Origin: Arthrobacter sp. M2012083
GTDB lineage: Bacteria > Actinomycetota > Actinomycetes > Actinomycetales > Micrococcaceae
NCBI RefSeq assembly: GCF_000281065.1
Contig: NZ_AKKK01000021.1
Span: 1-37,692 of the forward strand
Length of the DNA: 37,692 nucleotides
Direction of reading: 5' to 3'
Part shown: positions 1-10,092 of the stretch, piece by piece
How positions within the stretch are numbered: position 1 is the stretch's first letter
Layout of the letters: the number at the start of each line of letters is the position of its first letter
The notes under the pieces: generated by a model
The model's input: only the letters and a program-made list of their open reading frames with translations
The model's database searches: none
Told to the model about the DNA's origin: nothing
Program-made: the position numbers and the translations under genes

Positions 1-894
1 GGCAGGGGCAGCGGGTGCCGAGCCAGTACCGTCGTCGGGCTTGGCGTCAGCCGCATGCACGACGGCGGGGGTGTCAGTTGCAGGCGACGGCGTGGTTCCG
101 TAGCTGGCCGGCGGAGCGAAGGGGCTCGCACCTGTGGCGGAACCGGCGCTCGGAGCACCCGCGCCTGGAGCACCAGTGGAGGCTGCTGCAGCAGCTGTAC
201 CTGAAACATGGGCGACCGGTGCTTGGTATCCGGGCGTTGATCCCTGGAATCCCGGCGTTGAACCGGTGGTCTCGCCCGGCTTCGCCGCTTTAGGGGCCTT
301 TGGCGCTTTGGGGGCAGCCGGCTTGCGGCTGGGGACCGCTGCCTCGCGGGCAACAACGTGCGCCGGCGTCTCAGCGCGGCCCTTGAAATCGGCGGAAAGC
401 CACGGAAGGTGTGGAGCCAGGACAGTTGCAGCCAGCAGGCCTACAGAACCGACCAATCCCAGCAGGACGCTGCCATTAAACGAGTTGGCAATAGTGAGGA
501 AGAACAAGGGGAAGGCGAACGAGGCGGTGACGGACGCGAACTGGTCAACGGACAGCGAGCCAACACGGACGATTGTTCCCGGCTGCAGCCTGCGGGCAAC
601 GAAGAGCGCCACCACAACCAGCGGCAGGATGATGCCCAGCAGCAGGAAGAACAGGTTTCCGAGATTCCAGAGGTTGTAGCGCGCCCCGAACATCGGCAGA
701 AGCGACGCGACGAACATCAGGAGCGTGGAGCCGAAAACAGTGAGGTCCCGGATGGTGAACGGCCCGGCGACGGCGTCATACGTGGCAGCGTCGTTCTTGT
801 CAGCAGCGTTGCCACCTGCAGAGGTGGCCGTTCCAGCCGTGGTGTCCGGTCCCGTCCGCTTTGAGTCGTGCGGGCCTGGGCTCAGCTGGTTCAT
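1..894 (-). CDS. Membrane protein with Ala/Pro-rich tail, partial (C terminus beyond the left edge)
   Basis: The reading frame stays open from an ATG at 894 to the window edge (298 codons), so the C terminus is missing. A good ribosome site (AGGAG) lies about 7 bases before the ATG. A hydrophilic N terminus of about 45 residues is followed by four probable membrane segments (about 51-69, 79-101, 117-138 and 142-161). After that comes a long low-complexity tail rich in Ala, Pro, Gly, Ser and Thr, with short tandem motifs (APK repeats near residue 195, two GSTPG(F/Y)Q copies). The architecture suggests a small integral membrane protein with a disordered tail. I do not recognise a characterised family and assign no function. 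The ORFs on the opposite strand here are shadows. It diverges from acs. Confidence 0.8.
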   Translation of the reverse strand, partial: MNQLSPGPHDSKRTGPDTTAGTATSAGGNAADKNDAATYDAVAGPFTIRDLTVFGSTLLMFVASLLPMFGARYNLWNLGNLFFLLLGIILPLVVVALFVARRLQPGTIVRVGSLSVDQFASVTASFAFPLFFLTIANSFNGSVLLGLVGSVGLLAATVLAPHLPWLSADFKGRAETPAHVVAREAAVPSRKPAAPKAPKAPKAAKPGETTGSTPGFQGSTPGYQAPVAHVSGTAAAAASTGAPGAGAPSAGSATGASPFAPPASYGTTPSPATDTPAVVHAADAKPDDGTGSAPAAPA

Positions 895-1365
895 CTATTT
901 CTCCTTCGTACGGCGGCGCCTTGGACAGTCCGGCCCGGCGACCTCCGCGGGATTCCGCGGAGAACCGGACACGCCAGAAGTGCGTCCCAAGACTTCTTCA
1001 GCCTATGCCACCCCACTGACACGGTTCTAGCTGAAAACGGCCATCCAGCTTCGCCCACAGCAAACTCCAAGGTTCCTTATGGAAAGTAGCCACCACTTCC
1101 GGAGTCGAGAGCGGCAGCCCAGGTCCGCCGTCGTGCGTCATGTAAGCGGTTCCCCGTAACCCCCAGGCGCCATTCGTCGCTAAATCCGCACCGCTCGCTG
1201 CCGCATTTGTGACGACGCACACGTAGGACTTCCCGAAGCGATAGTGTTGATGCCGGACAGCACTCTGCGGATCCTTGTGGGACGCGCTCGACGCCGACGA
1301 CGGCCCGGGCGGGAACCTCACGGCAGGATCCGCGCAGCAAAGATCGATGAATGATGAGGTTCACC
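895..1365. other. Intergenic region between the membrane protein and acs
   Basis: About 470 bases without a convincing gene. A 107-codon frame on the minus strand (998-1321) has no clear ribosome site, uses rare codons (TTA, ATA) and resembles nothing I know, so it is not called. The stretch should hold divergent promoters for both neighbours. The only candidate regulatory site seen is a half-perfect Crp/GlxR-like box at 1208-1223 (listed separately). Confidence 0.5.
1208..1223. promoter_or_regulatory. Weak Crp/GlxR-like box upstream of acs
   Basis: TGTGA, six bases, then ACACG. One half is perfect and the other matches 3 of 5 positions of the TGTGA-N6-TCACA consensus. acs genes are cAMP-receptor targets in several actinobacteria, which makes the match plausible, but it may be chance. 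Confidence 0.25.
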
Positions 1366-3411
<2,046 letters not shown>

Positions 3412-3417
3412 GTAGTT

Positions 3418-3461
3418 CACGACGGCGCCGCTCACCTCTTGAGGCGAGCGGCGCCGTCGTG
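3418..3461 (+). terminator. Hairpin terminator after acs
   Basis: A perfect 16-bp stem (3418-3433 with 3446-3461) closes a 12-base loop that contains its own CCTC/GAGG mini-stem. There is no T-run, as often in actinobacteria. It starts 7 bases after the acs stop codon. Confidence 0.75.
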
Positions 3462-3589
3462 CGTTAGATGCCTTAGGTGACGCAGGCGTGACGTCGCCGC
3501 ACTGGGCCTGCCGGGCTCTGGAAGCCTCCCGCCCTAGACTGGAGCCAGAATCAGCCCCATGTTTGACGAGGTTCCGCAGAAAGGCCCTG

Positions 3590-4378
3590 ATGCTTCAGGC
3601 AGCACGCCACACCGCCATCGTCGATGCCGTCCAGCGCGAACGCGTCGTACGGGTCTCTGACCTCGCGCAATTGCTGGGCGTGTCACCCATGACCGTGCGC
3701 CGCGACATCGAAGCCCTTGAGGAAGCCGGCCGCGTGGAGCGCATCCACGGCGGAGCCAAACTTCCAGGCGACGCGAGCACCCACGAGCCCGGATTCGAGC
3801 TCAAGTCCACGCAACTGACAGCGGAGAAACACGCCATCGCCGTTGAAGCCGCATCCCTTGTCCAGGAAGGTATGGCAATCGGCCTCGGGGCCGGCACCAC
3901 CACGTGGGCGTTGGCGAAGGAACTCGTCAATGGTCCGCGCATCACCGTGGTCACCAACTCGGTGCGCATCGCAGACCTGTTCCACCACGGCGCCTCGTCC
4001 GGCCCCGCACGCTTCGGGTCCACCGTGATACTGATCGGCGGCGAGCGAACGCCGTCGGACGCGCTGGTTGGCCCCATTGCGACTTCTTCGCTGAAGCAGC
4101 TCCACCTGGACGTCTTGTTCCTGGGAGTCCACGGCATGGATGCCCACGCCGGTTTCACTACCCCCAACCTGCTGGAGGCCGAGACCAACCGCGCCTTCAT
4201 GGCGTCCGCCCGGAGCACCGTTGTCCTGGCCGACCACAGCAAGTGGGGAGTGGTGGGCATTGCCTCGATCGCCCAACTGGAAGAAGCCGATGAACTGATC
4301 ACGGACTCGCTGCTGGGTGAAGACGCCCGGCGCGTACTGGCAGAGAACGTCGCAAAACTCCGGATTGCCGAGGCCTGA
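3590..4378 (+). CDS. DeoR/GlpR-family transcriptional regulator
   Basis: A 262-residue regulator. The N-terminal DeoR winged helix lies at about 5-57 (AIVDAVQRERVVRVSDLAQ, then LLGVSPMTVRRDIEALEEAGRV, ending in the typical RIHGG). The DeoRC sensor domain, related to sugar-phosphate isomerases, follows at about 75-235, with conserved GLGAGTTTWALA, GGERTPSDALVG and DHSKWG blocks. Members usually sense a phosphorylated sugar. I chose the ATG at 3590 over an upstream GTG (3488): it has an AGAAAGG ribosome site and starts right at the conserved domain. No sugar operon adjoins it, so its target is unknown. Confidence 0.9.
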   Translation: MLQAARHTAIVDAVQRERVVRVSDLAQLLGVSPMTVRRDIEALEEAGRVERIHGGAKLPGDASTHEPGFELKSTQLTAEKHAIAVEAASLVQEGMAIGLGAGTTTWALAKELVNGPRITVVTNSVRIADLFHHGASSGPARFGSTVILIGGERTPSDALVGPIATSSLKQLHLDVLFLGVHGMDAHAGFTTPNLLEAETNRAFMASARSTVVLADHSKWGVVGIASIAQLEEADELITDSLLGEDARRVLAENVAKLRIAEA

Positions 4379-4391
4379 TCCAGCTAGGTGA

Positions 4392-4429
4392 CAGATACGT
4401 CGCTTGAGAGCTCAGAACGACGTTATCTG
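4392..4429 (+). terminator. Hairpin terminator after the DeoR-type gene
   Basis: CAGATACGTCG (4392-4402) pairs with CGACGTTATCTG (4418-4429) apart from a one-base bulge. The loop contains TGAG/CTCA. No T-run. Confidence 0.55.
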
Positions 4430-4527
4430 CGTATTAGTTGGGTCTCATACCCCGGGTGGAGGCCTGCCCGCAGAGTTCAGCCGCGGGGCTGACGCCCCAG
4501 CATAGGGGCCGCAGCGATGCTGGATAT

Positions 4528-5295
4528 ATGAACGCCATCCTCCACGCCCAGCAGCTCACCAAGCACTACCCCGGCAGCATCGCTTTGGACCACGTCGACT
4601 TCACCGCAAACGGCGGTGAGTCCATAGCGATTATTGGACCCTCAGGTTCCGGTAAGACCACCCTTTTGCACTGCCTCGCCGGGATTTTGAGGCCCGACGC
4701 CGGTGCCATCACCTTGAACACGCCGTCCTCACCTTTGCGGCTGGACACGTTGGGAGATGCAGGGCTGTCCCGGCTAAGGCGCGAGGAGTTCGGCTTCGTC
4801 TTCCAACAAGGCATGCTGCTTCCGGAGCTCACTGCCTTGGAAAACGTGGCGCTGGCGCTCATGCTCAACGGCACGGATCGCAATACTTCAGAGGCGAGGG
4901 CCGCCGAATGGCTCGGCGCGTTGGGGCTGGCCGGGATGGAACAACGCCGGTTGGGCGAGCTTTCGGGTGGACAGGTGCAGCGTGTGGCTATCGCCCGCGC
5001 CCAGGTCACGGGCGCCCGGGTTGTCTTCGCTGACGAGCCCACCGGCGCTTTGGACTCGGCAACCTCCGCCGAAGTCCTGAACGTGCTCCTCCGCTCAGTA
5101 GCTGCAAATGGCCGGACGCTCCTCGTGGTCACCCACGATCCCAATGTTGCTGCCCGTTGCCAGCGCGTTGTGGAGCTGCGCGACGGCAGGATCGTGTCAG
5201 ATAGCGGCAGTCCCGTTCCGGCTCCCAACTTCCCAGCACAAGCAACGCAGGCCGCGCCGGCCACCGCCAACTTCAAGGGTGCCTTCAATGTCTAG
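4528..5295 (+). CDS. ABC transporter ATPase (LolD/MacB type)
   Basis: A 255-residue nucleotide-binding subunit that powers the FtsX-like permease encoded next. Motifs are complete: Walker A GPSGSGKTT at 37-45, signature LSGGQ at 145-149, Walker B VVFADEP at 165-171 and the D-loop GALDS. The ATG at 4528 fits the family N terminus (MNAILHAQQLTKHYPG). No clear Shine-Dalgarno precedes it, so the start is less certain. Its 3' end overlaps the permease start by 8 bases, indicating translational coupling. Such pairs export lipophilic compounds or antibiotics, or act in mechanotransmission. The substrate cannot be read from the sequence. Confidence 0.92.
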   Translation: MNAILHAQQLTKHYPGSIALDHVDFTANGGESIAIIGPSGSGKTTLLHCLAGILRPDAGAITLNTPSSPLRLDTLGDAGLSRLRREEFGFVFQQGMLLPELTALENVALALMLNGTDRNTSEARAAEWLGALGLAGMEQRRLGELSGGQVQRVAIARAQVTGARVVFADEPTGALDSATSAEVLNVLLRSVAANGRTLLVVTHDPNVAARCQRVVELRDGRIVSDSGSPVPAPNFPAQATQAAPATANFKGAFNV

Positions 5296-6658
5296 TCTCT
5301 CCATGGCCCTGCGCCTCACCCCGTATCTCGCCCGAAGCAACGGGAGCAGCTTCCGGGAAACCGGCCTTCGCGATGCCGGGCTACCCATCCTCGCCTTTGG
5401 GACGGTCACTGCGCTGCTGCTCACCGTGGCCGGAGGTTCACAGGTCTTCTGGTCCTGGTCCGACGACATCGCAGGCACCTACCAGGCCTTGGCCGTCGTC
5501 GCCATGGTTTTGCTCGTGATCCCGTTGTTGACGCTCGGTGCCTCGGCCGCCCGACTCGCCGCCCGCCGTCGTGATGACCGCCTGGCTTCCCTGCGGTTAC
5601 TTGGCGCCAACAGCGCGACGGTGGTCTGGATGACCGTTATTGAGTCCACCGTCCTCGCCGCCGTGGGAGCGTTGGCGGGTGCGGGGCTTTATGCCTGCAT
5701 GGCGCCGTTCCTGGGGCTGATCCAGTTCCGGGGCCAGGCAATCGGAAGCCACGCGTGGCTGTCTGTGCCGTCCATCCTTGGCTGCGTTCTGGCAGTCTGT
5801 GTCCTTGCCGCGGCAAGCGCCGCATTGGGGCTCCGGAAAGTTGTGGTGACACCGCTGGGTGTCCGGACCCGGCAAACGGCCGACGGCGCGCACTGGGTTC
5901 GCGGACTCATTGCGGCTGTGGTGGTGGTTGTTGGAGTGGTGGCAATGGGGATGCTCAGCAGCTTCGGTGCGTTCGTAGTGATCATTGCCGTGATGGGCGG
6001 TTGCTTCGGGCTGGCGCTGCTGGCATTGAACCTCATGGGACCGTGGATCCTGCGATTGAGGGCGTCGTCCCAGCTCAAGCGGGCCAAACGACCCGAGCAA
6101 CTGCTGGCGGCGCGGACCGTGTTGGAGAGCCCCAAGGAATCGTGGCGACAAGTCGGGGGCGTCGCGATGACCAGTTTTGTGGGGGTATTCGTGGGTGTCG
6201 GCATGGCTGTGGCCGACACCATGGGCACCGGCGCTGACGCTGAAGCAACGCTGCTGGTCCGGGACATCAACACCGGAGTGATGATCACCCTGCTGGGCTC
6301 GTTCCTGATGGTCGCGTGTTCCGCGGGTGTGAACCAAGCCGCCGCAGTGCTGGACCGGGCTTCCACCTTGGTGGCACTGGACCGGGTTGGGATGCCACGG
6401 AAGCTCATGGTGGCGGCGCGGGTCAAAGCCGTGATGTCGCCGCTGTTCCTGGTGGCGGGCATTTCAGCTGCCGCAGCTGCCGTCCTGGTCCTGCCGCTCA
6501 CGGGTGCCGCGCTGCTGACCCAGCCCGTGGTGATCCTGACCATCGGCGGGGTGTTCGCCGCCGGCTTCCTGCTGGTCCGGCTGGCCGTGGCCGCGGGCAC
6601 GGCGCAGATCGGCCAGGTGCTGGCCCGCCCCGAGCGCTATGCCAGCATGGACTCGTAA
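5288..6658 (+). CDS. FtsX-like ABC transporter permease
   Basis: A 456-residue integral membrane protein that partners the preceding ATPase. The ATG at 5288 lies inside the last codons of the ATPase gene and follows AAGGG at 5276-5280. An N-terminal hydrophobic segment (about 35-55) is followed by an FtsX-type core with several membrane helices: a first block at about 70-200 with RRRDDRLASLRLLGA, the family's cytosolic coupling motif, and a second block at about 360-450. It ends 18 bases before the convergent lacI-type gene. I infer that one permease gene supplies both halves of a homodimer. Confidence 0.85.
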   Translation: MSSLSMALRLTPYLARSNGSSFRETGLRDAGLPILAFGTVTALLLTVAGGSQVFWSWSDDIAGTYQALAVVAMVLLVIPLLTLGASAARLAARRRDDRLASLRLLGANSATVVWMTVIESTVLAAVGALAGAGLYACMAPFLGLIQFRGQAIGSHAWLSVPSILGCVLAVCVLAAASAALGLRKVVVTPLGVRTRQTADGAHWVRGLIAAVVVVVGVVAMGMLSSFGAFVVIIAVMGGCFGLALLALNLMGPWILRLRASSQLKRAKRPEQLLAARTVLESPKESWRQVGGVAMTSFVGVFVGVGMAVADTMGTGADAEATLLVRDINTGVMITLLGSFLMVACSAGVNQAAAVLDRASTLVALDRVGMPRKLMVAARVKAVMSPLFLVAGISAAAAAVLVLPLTGAALLTQPVVILTIGGVFAAGFLLVRLAVAAGTAQIGQVLARPERYASMDS

Positions 6659-6675
6659 CCCGGCCAGCCGCCGGG
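6659..6675. terminator. Small shared hairpin between convergent genes
   Basis: CCCGGC (6659-6664) pairs with GCCGGG (6670-6675) in the 18-base gap between the permease stop and the LacI-type stop. The only gap sequence available to end transcription is this short stem. Confidence 0.4.
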
Positions 6676-6676
6676 G

Positions 6677-7696
6677 CTATTTGCAGCCGCAGGACTGTCG
6701 GATGATCAGCTCGGTGGGCAGGATCCGGTGTTGCAGTTCATCCCCGCGGCCCTTGCCAACCAATGCCTGCACTGCGGCTTCGGCCATCGCTTTGACGGGC
6801 TGGGCAACAGTAGTCAGCGCGGGCCAGCAGTATTCGGCGTCCAGCGAGCCGTCGAAGGACACCAGCGCAAGGTCCTCGGGCACACGAACGCCTGCCTCAT
6901 GCAGGGCCCTGAGGATGCCGATGGCTTGCATGTCATTGCTGGCGAAGATCGCGGTGGGACGGTTGGCCATGGCGAGGAAGCGTTTGCCTACCTCGTAGCC
7001 ACCCGGACGACTGAAGGGACCGTGCAGCATAGGCCCGTCCGGCAGCCCGGCGTCCCGCAAGGTGGCCAGCCAGCCCACCTCGCGCCCATCCAGTTGGTTG
7101 CCGGTATTGGTTCCGATTGCCAGGCCAATATTCGTGTGCCCGTGACCAATGAGATGTTCCACGGCAGCACGCGCTCCAGCCTGGAGATCAACACCCACGC
7201 TACTAAGTCCCGGGGGCGACCCCGCATTGTTCAGGAGCACTGACGGAATCTCCGAAGCCTCCAGTTCCGTGACATCGGGATCGAACACACAGCTGGCCAG
7301 GAATACACCGTCCACCTGGCGGGCTGCCAACGTGCGGATGTTCTTGCGTTCGCGCGTCAGGCTTCCGTCCGAGTTGGTGAGCACCATGCCGAAGCCCAGT
7401 TCCGCTGCGGCGTCTTCCACAGCGTGGGCCAGTTGCGTGAAAAACGGGTTGGTGTTGTCCGGAACCACCACGCCAATGGTCTCGCTGGAACCCAGCTTCA
7501 GGGCCCGGGCGGCGGCGTTGGGCCGGTATCCGAGGACACGGATGGCGTCGCGAACCTTGGCTTCCGTCGCCGGGGCAACGTTCTTGGGGCCACCGTTCAC
7601 CACATAACTCACGACGGCGGTACTCACCCCGGCGTACCGGGCCACGTCTTTGCGTGTAACCGGGCCGCGCGAGGTTTGTACCGCCGAAGTTGTCAT
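6677..7696 (-). CDS. LacI-family transcriptional regulator of the alpha-galactoside locus
   Basis: A 339-residue repressor. The LacI helix-turn-helix and hinge lie at about 13-70 (VTRKDVARYAGVSTAVVSYVVNGG, then YRPNAAARALKLG), followed by a periplasmic-binding-like effector domain (TIGVVVPDNTNPFF onward, with ASNDMQAIGILRAL and LALVSFDGS near the end). It ends in CGCK. A TAGCAT hexamer seven bases before the ATG suggests a leaderless internal transcript. It also lies 14 bases downstream of the oxidoreductase on the same strand and can be cotranscribed with it. I infer that it binds the two related palindromes at 8987 and 9063 and releases them on sensing an alpha-galactoside or galactose. Confidence 0.93.
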   Translation of the reverse strand: MTTSAVQTSRGPVTRKDVARYAGVSTAVVSYVVNGGPKNVAPATEAKVRDAIRVLGYRPNAAARALKLGSSETIGVVVPDNTNPFFTQLAHAVEDAAAELGFGMVLTNSDGSLTRERKNIRTLAARQVDGVFLASCVFDPDVTELEASEIPSVLLNNAGSPPGLSSVGVDLQAGARAAVEHLIGHGHTNIGLAIGTNTGNQLDGREVGWLATLRDAGLPDGPMLHGPFSRPGGYEVGKRFLAMANRPTAIFASNDMQAIGILRALHEAGVRVPEDLALVSFDGSLDAEYCWPALTTVAQPVKAMAEAAVQALVGKGRGDELQHRILPTELIIRQSCGCK

Positions 7697-7710
7697 GAGG
7701 TAAATGCTAG

Positions 7711-8910
7711 CTACTCCACGGGAGCATCACCGAAGTCGTGGATGGGAAGGCGCTCCCCGCCACGAAGCGCAGACTCGTGGGCGACGATTCCCGGCAACGT
7801 AAACCGGGCCGCCACCCAGGCGTTTACCGGAGGAAGGCTACGGTTGTTCACGGCCGTGACGAAGTCGTCCACCAGGAATTGGTGGCTTCCTTCATGCCCG
7901 TTGGGCGCTCCAAGGAACTCCTGGGGAAGCCTGGACTGGTCATGGACTGGAGCCAACCCCGAGATGAAAGCATCCCGCAGCTCAGGGGCCACGTCCGCCA
8001 GGGAGGGATCATCCAAGGACATGGTCGGCTTGGTTTCCACCTGCTGGGACACGTCTTCCACAGTGGACTTGTCCTGCCACACGGTGGTGGTGGCCAGTTG
8101 CTCAAAGCTGGCATCGGTGCCAAAGAAACGGAAGCGGGACTCGCGAATATGCGACGGGTACCCTACGCGGCGCATCTCGTTTGTACGCATCGCGCCGCCG
8201 TCGTTCATTTCAAACAGCGCCGTGGCGTTCGAGAAGTCGTTGGCGAACATGCTGACATCCTTGTCGAAGACGCCATCGCCACGCTGGTCCTTCACGCCGA
8301 TGCAGCTGACGCTGACAGCATGTCCGGGGACTGCGCCGAGGACGCCGCCGATCGCGTGAGTGGGATAGAGCATGGGCGGGTAGCTGGCGGTTTCCTTCCA
8401 GCGTTCTCCGCCGCTGTATTGGTATGCCTCGTAGAAACCGAGATCCATGTCGTGGACGTAGTCGCCTTCGGTGTAGAAAATCCGGCCAAACTTGCCGGCC
8501 GCATGTTGCTGCCGGGCGAAAACCGTTGCGGGGTTGTAGTAGCTGGTCTCGCCCATCGCGTAGACCAACTTGGTCTCACGCACGGCCTCGATGATCCGTT
8601 CAATTTCCTCTTCAGAAATAGCCATCGGCACGGCTGAATAAACGTGTTTTCCGGCACGCAGCGCCCGCTCGACCAGCGGCCCGTGCGTCCACCGCTGCGT
8701 GAAGATGGCGACAGCATCGACGTCGGACGTCAACAGCTCCTCAAAGCTGCCCATCACGCCATCCAGCCCCCAGCGTTCCTGCGCGGCAGTCGCCCGCTCG
8801 GGAAGTTCGTCGATTGCATAGACCGCACTGACGCCGGGATGGAGCTTGAACAAATGGGCGAATTGGCTGCCGAACTGCCCGGCACCCACAACACCGATCG
8901 AAAACGTCAT
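7711..8910 (-). CDS. Gfo/Idh/MocA-family NAD(P)-dependent oxidoreductase
   Basis: A 399-residue cytoplasmic dehydrogenase. The N-terminal Rossmann domain begins IGVVGAGQFGS (about 5-15). The GKHVYSAVPMA segment near residue 90 takes the place of the family's EKP motif, with no EKP lysine there. A C-terminal substrate domain follows, with YYNPATVFARQ and a GDYVHDMD metal- or substrate-facing stretch. A GGGAAGG ribosome site precedes the ATG. The family oxidises sugars, inositols and their derivatives. Divergence from the alpha-galactoside transport genes suggests oxidation of the released sugar or of a related substrate (inference). The missing EKP lysine makes the exact chemistry uncertain. 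Confidence 0.88.
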   Translation of the reverse strand: MTFSIGVVGAGQFGSQFAHLFKLHPGVSAVYAIDELPERATAAQERWGLDGVMGSFEELLTSDVDAVAIFTQRWTHGPLVERALRAGKHVYSAVPMAISEEEIERIIEAVRETKLVYAMGETSYYNPATVFARQQHAAGKFGRIFYTEGDYVHDMDLGFYEAYQYSGGERWKETASYPPMLYPTHAIGGVLGAVPGHAVSVSCIGVKDQRGDGVFDKDVSMFANDFSNATALFEMNDGGAMRTNEMRRVGYPSHIRESRFRFFGTDASFEQLATTTVWQDKSTVEDVSQQVETKPTMSLDDPSLADVAPELRDAFISGLAPVHDQSRLPQEFLGAPNGHEGSHQFLVDDFVTAVNNRSLPPVNAWVAARFTLPGIVAHESALRGGERLPIHDFGDAPVE

Positions 8911-8924
8911 TGTTTACCTTCCCT

Positions 8925-8944
8925 GAGGCTGCAGAAGCAGCCTC
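8925..8944 (-). promoter_or_regulatory. 5'-leader hairpin of the oxidoreductase mRNA
   Basis: GAGGCTGC and GCAGCCTC form a perfect 8-bp stem with a four-base loop. In the transcript it lies just upstream of the ribosome site (GGGAAGG, about 8917-8923). It could stabilise the leader or modulate initiation. Confidence 0.4.
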
Positions 8945-8986
8945 CGATGTGTCCTTATCTGATGTCCTGACGAGTCTCGCACCAGG

Positions 8987-9004
8987 GATCTACTCGAGTC
9001 AACG
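8987..9004. promoter_or_regulatory. Putative LacI-type operator 1 (oxidoreductase side)
   Basis: GATCTACTCGAGTCAACG shares the half-site ATCTACTCG with the palindrome at 9063 and has the central CG typical of LacI-family operators. It overlaps a leftward TTGACT (complement of 8997-9002) that may be the -35 element of the oxidoreductase promoter. Confidence 0.55.
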
Positions 9005-9050
9005 AAAACAACATAAAAGAACATTTTGAACCAAAATTTTGCGCGAACTC

Positions 9051-9080
9051 TTGCACTATTGAAATCTACTCGTGTAGATT
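9051..9080 (+). promoter_or_regulatory. Putative promoter of the alpha-galactoside transport operon
   Basis: TTGCAC at 9051-9056 and TAGATT at 9075-9080 are separated by 18 bases. The operator-like palindrome at 9063-9080 covers the spacer and the -10 element, the arrangement expected for repression. Confidence 0.5.
9063..9080. promoter_or_regulatory. Putative LacI-type operator 2 (transport-operon side)
   Basis: AATCTACTCGTGTAGATT is an 18-bp inverted repeat: perfect 7-bp arms with a CG at the centre. It is the best-formed palindrome in the divergent promoter and lies between a LacI-type regulator's operon and the sugar transporter. Confidence 0.65.
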
Positions 9081-9123
9081 CGCATCCAGTTGTTATTCCC
9101 ATCACAGCTAGGAAGGGTCGACG

Positions 9124-10083
9124 ATGACCATGCTAACCAAGCCACCGGAACCGGGGCTCTCTGCCAGGGCGCCGCGTAAGTCACCGAAGCGGGGTAAACC
9201 ATCCGATGGGTTCCGCGGCATCGGCGATTTGAAGATCGCACTCTTCTTCATCGCTCCGGCGATGATCGGATTGATCCTCTTCTACCTCGTCCCGACCATC
9301 CGGGGCATCTACCTCAGCTTCACCGAGTACAGCATCCTGGGCGACCCTGAATGGATTGGCGCACGGAACTACGAACGCATAGCCAAGGATCCGCTGTTCT
9401 GGAACGCCTTGGGCGTCACGTCGGAATACGTGGTGATCAACATTGTCCTTCAGACGGCGTTGGCCCTGGGCCTCGCAATCCTCATGCACCGCGTCGCAAA
9501 ATCGACCCTCATCCGCGGCGCGCTGCTGATGCCCTATTTGATGGCAAACGTCATCGCGGCCCTGCTGTGGTTCTGGATGCTTGACTACCAGATCGGCGTC
9601 ATCAACCAGATCATCGAATGGACCGGACTGCCCCGAGTGGCCTTCTTCGGCAGTGAGCAATGGGCCATCCCCACCCAGGCGCTCATCAACACTTGGCGGC
9701 ACATGGGCTACACAGCGCTCCTGATCTTCGCCGGGCTCCAGGCCATCCCGAACAGCGTCTACGAGGCCGCCAGCATCGACGGCTCCAAGGCCGTGAGCAC
9801 TTTCTGGCGGATCACCCTACCGCTGCTGCGACCGGTCCTGGTACTGGTCCTCGTGGTGACCGTAATCGGTTCCTTCCAGGTCTTTGACACCGTTGCCGTT
9901 ACCACGGCCGGCGGACCTGTCAACGCGACCCGCGTGCTGCAGTTCTACATCTACCAGCGCGCCTTCAACGAACAGGACTTCGGCTACGGATCCGCCCTGG
10001 CTGTCATCCTCTTCCTCATCCTCGCCATCGTCGCTTTCCTCCAGATGAAATTCCTCCGCGGCAACCAGTCGGACCTGGACTAA
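9124..10083 (+). CDS. Sugar ABC transporter permease 1 (MalF/UgpA type)
   Basis: A 319-residue inner-membrane subunit of a carbohydrate uptake (CUT1) transporter. About 35 polar residues precede six predicted membrane helices. The cytosolic EAA loop that docks onto the ATPase is present (YEAASIDGSKAVSTFWRITL, then PLLRP). AGGAAGG lies about 6 bases before the ATG. It begins the rightward operon, 9 bases ahead of the second permease. Binding protein and alpha-galactosidase follow, so raffinose, melibiose or stachyose are the likely cargo (inference). Confidence 0.93.
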   Translation: MTMLTKPPEPGLSARAPRKSPKRGKPSDGFRGIGDLKIALFFIAPAMIGLILFYLVPTIRGIYLSFTEYSILGDPEWIGARNYERIAKDPLFWNALGVTSEYVVINIVLQTALALGLAILMHRVAKSTLIRGALLMPYLMANVIAALLWFWMLDYQIGVINQIIEWTGLPRVAFFGSEQWAIPTQALINTWRHMGYTALLIFAGLQAIPNSVYEAASIDGSKAVSTFWRITLPLLRPVLVLVLVVTVIGSFQVFDTVAVTTAGGPVNATRVLQFYIYQRAFNEQDFGYGSALAVILFLILAIVAFLQMKFLRGNQSDLD

Positions 10084-10092
10084 GGACACGCC

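Noticed and set aside
998..1321. A 107-codon minus-strand frame between the membrane protein and acs
   Set aside because: No ribosome site, several rare codons, no recognisable domain, and overlap with the expected acs promoter.
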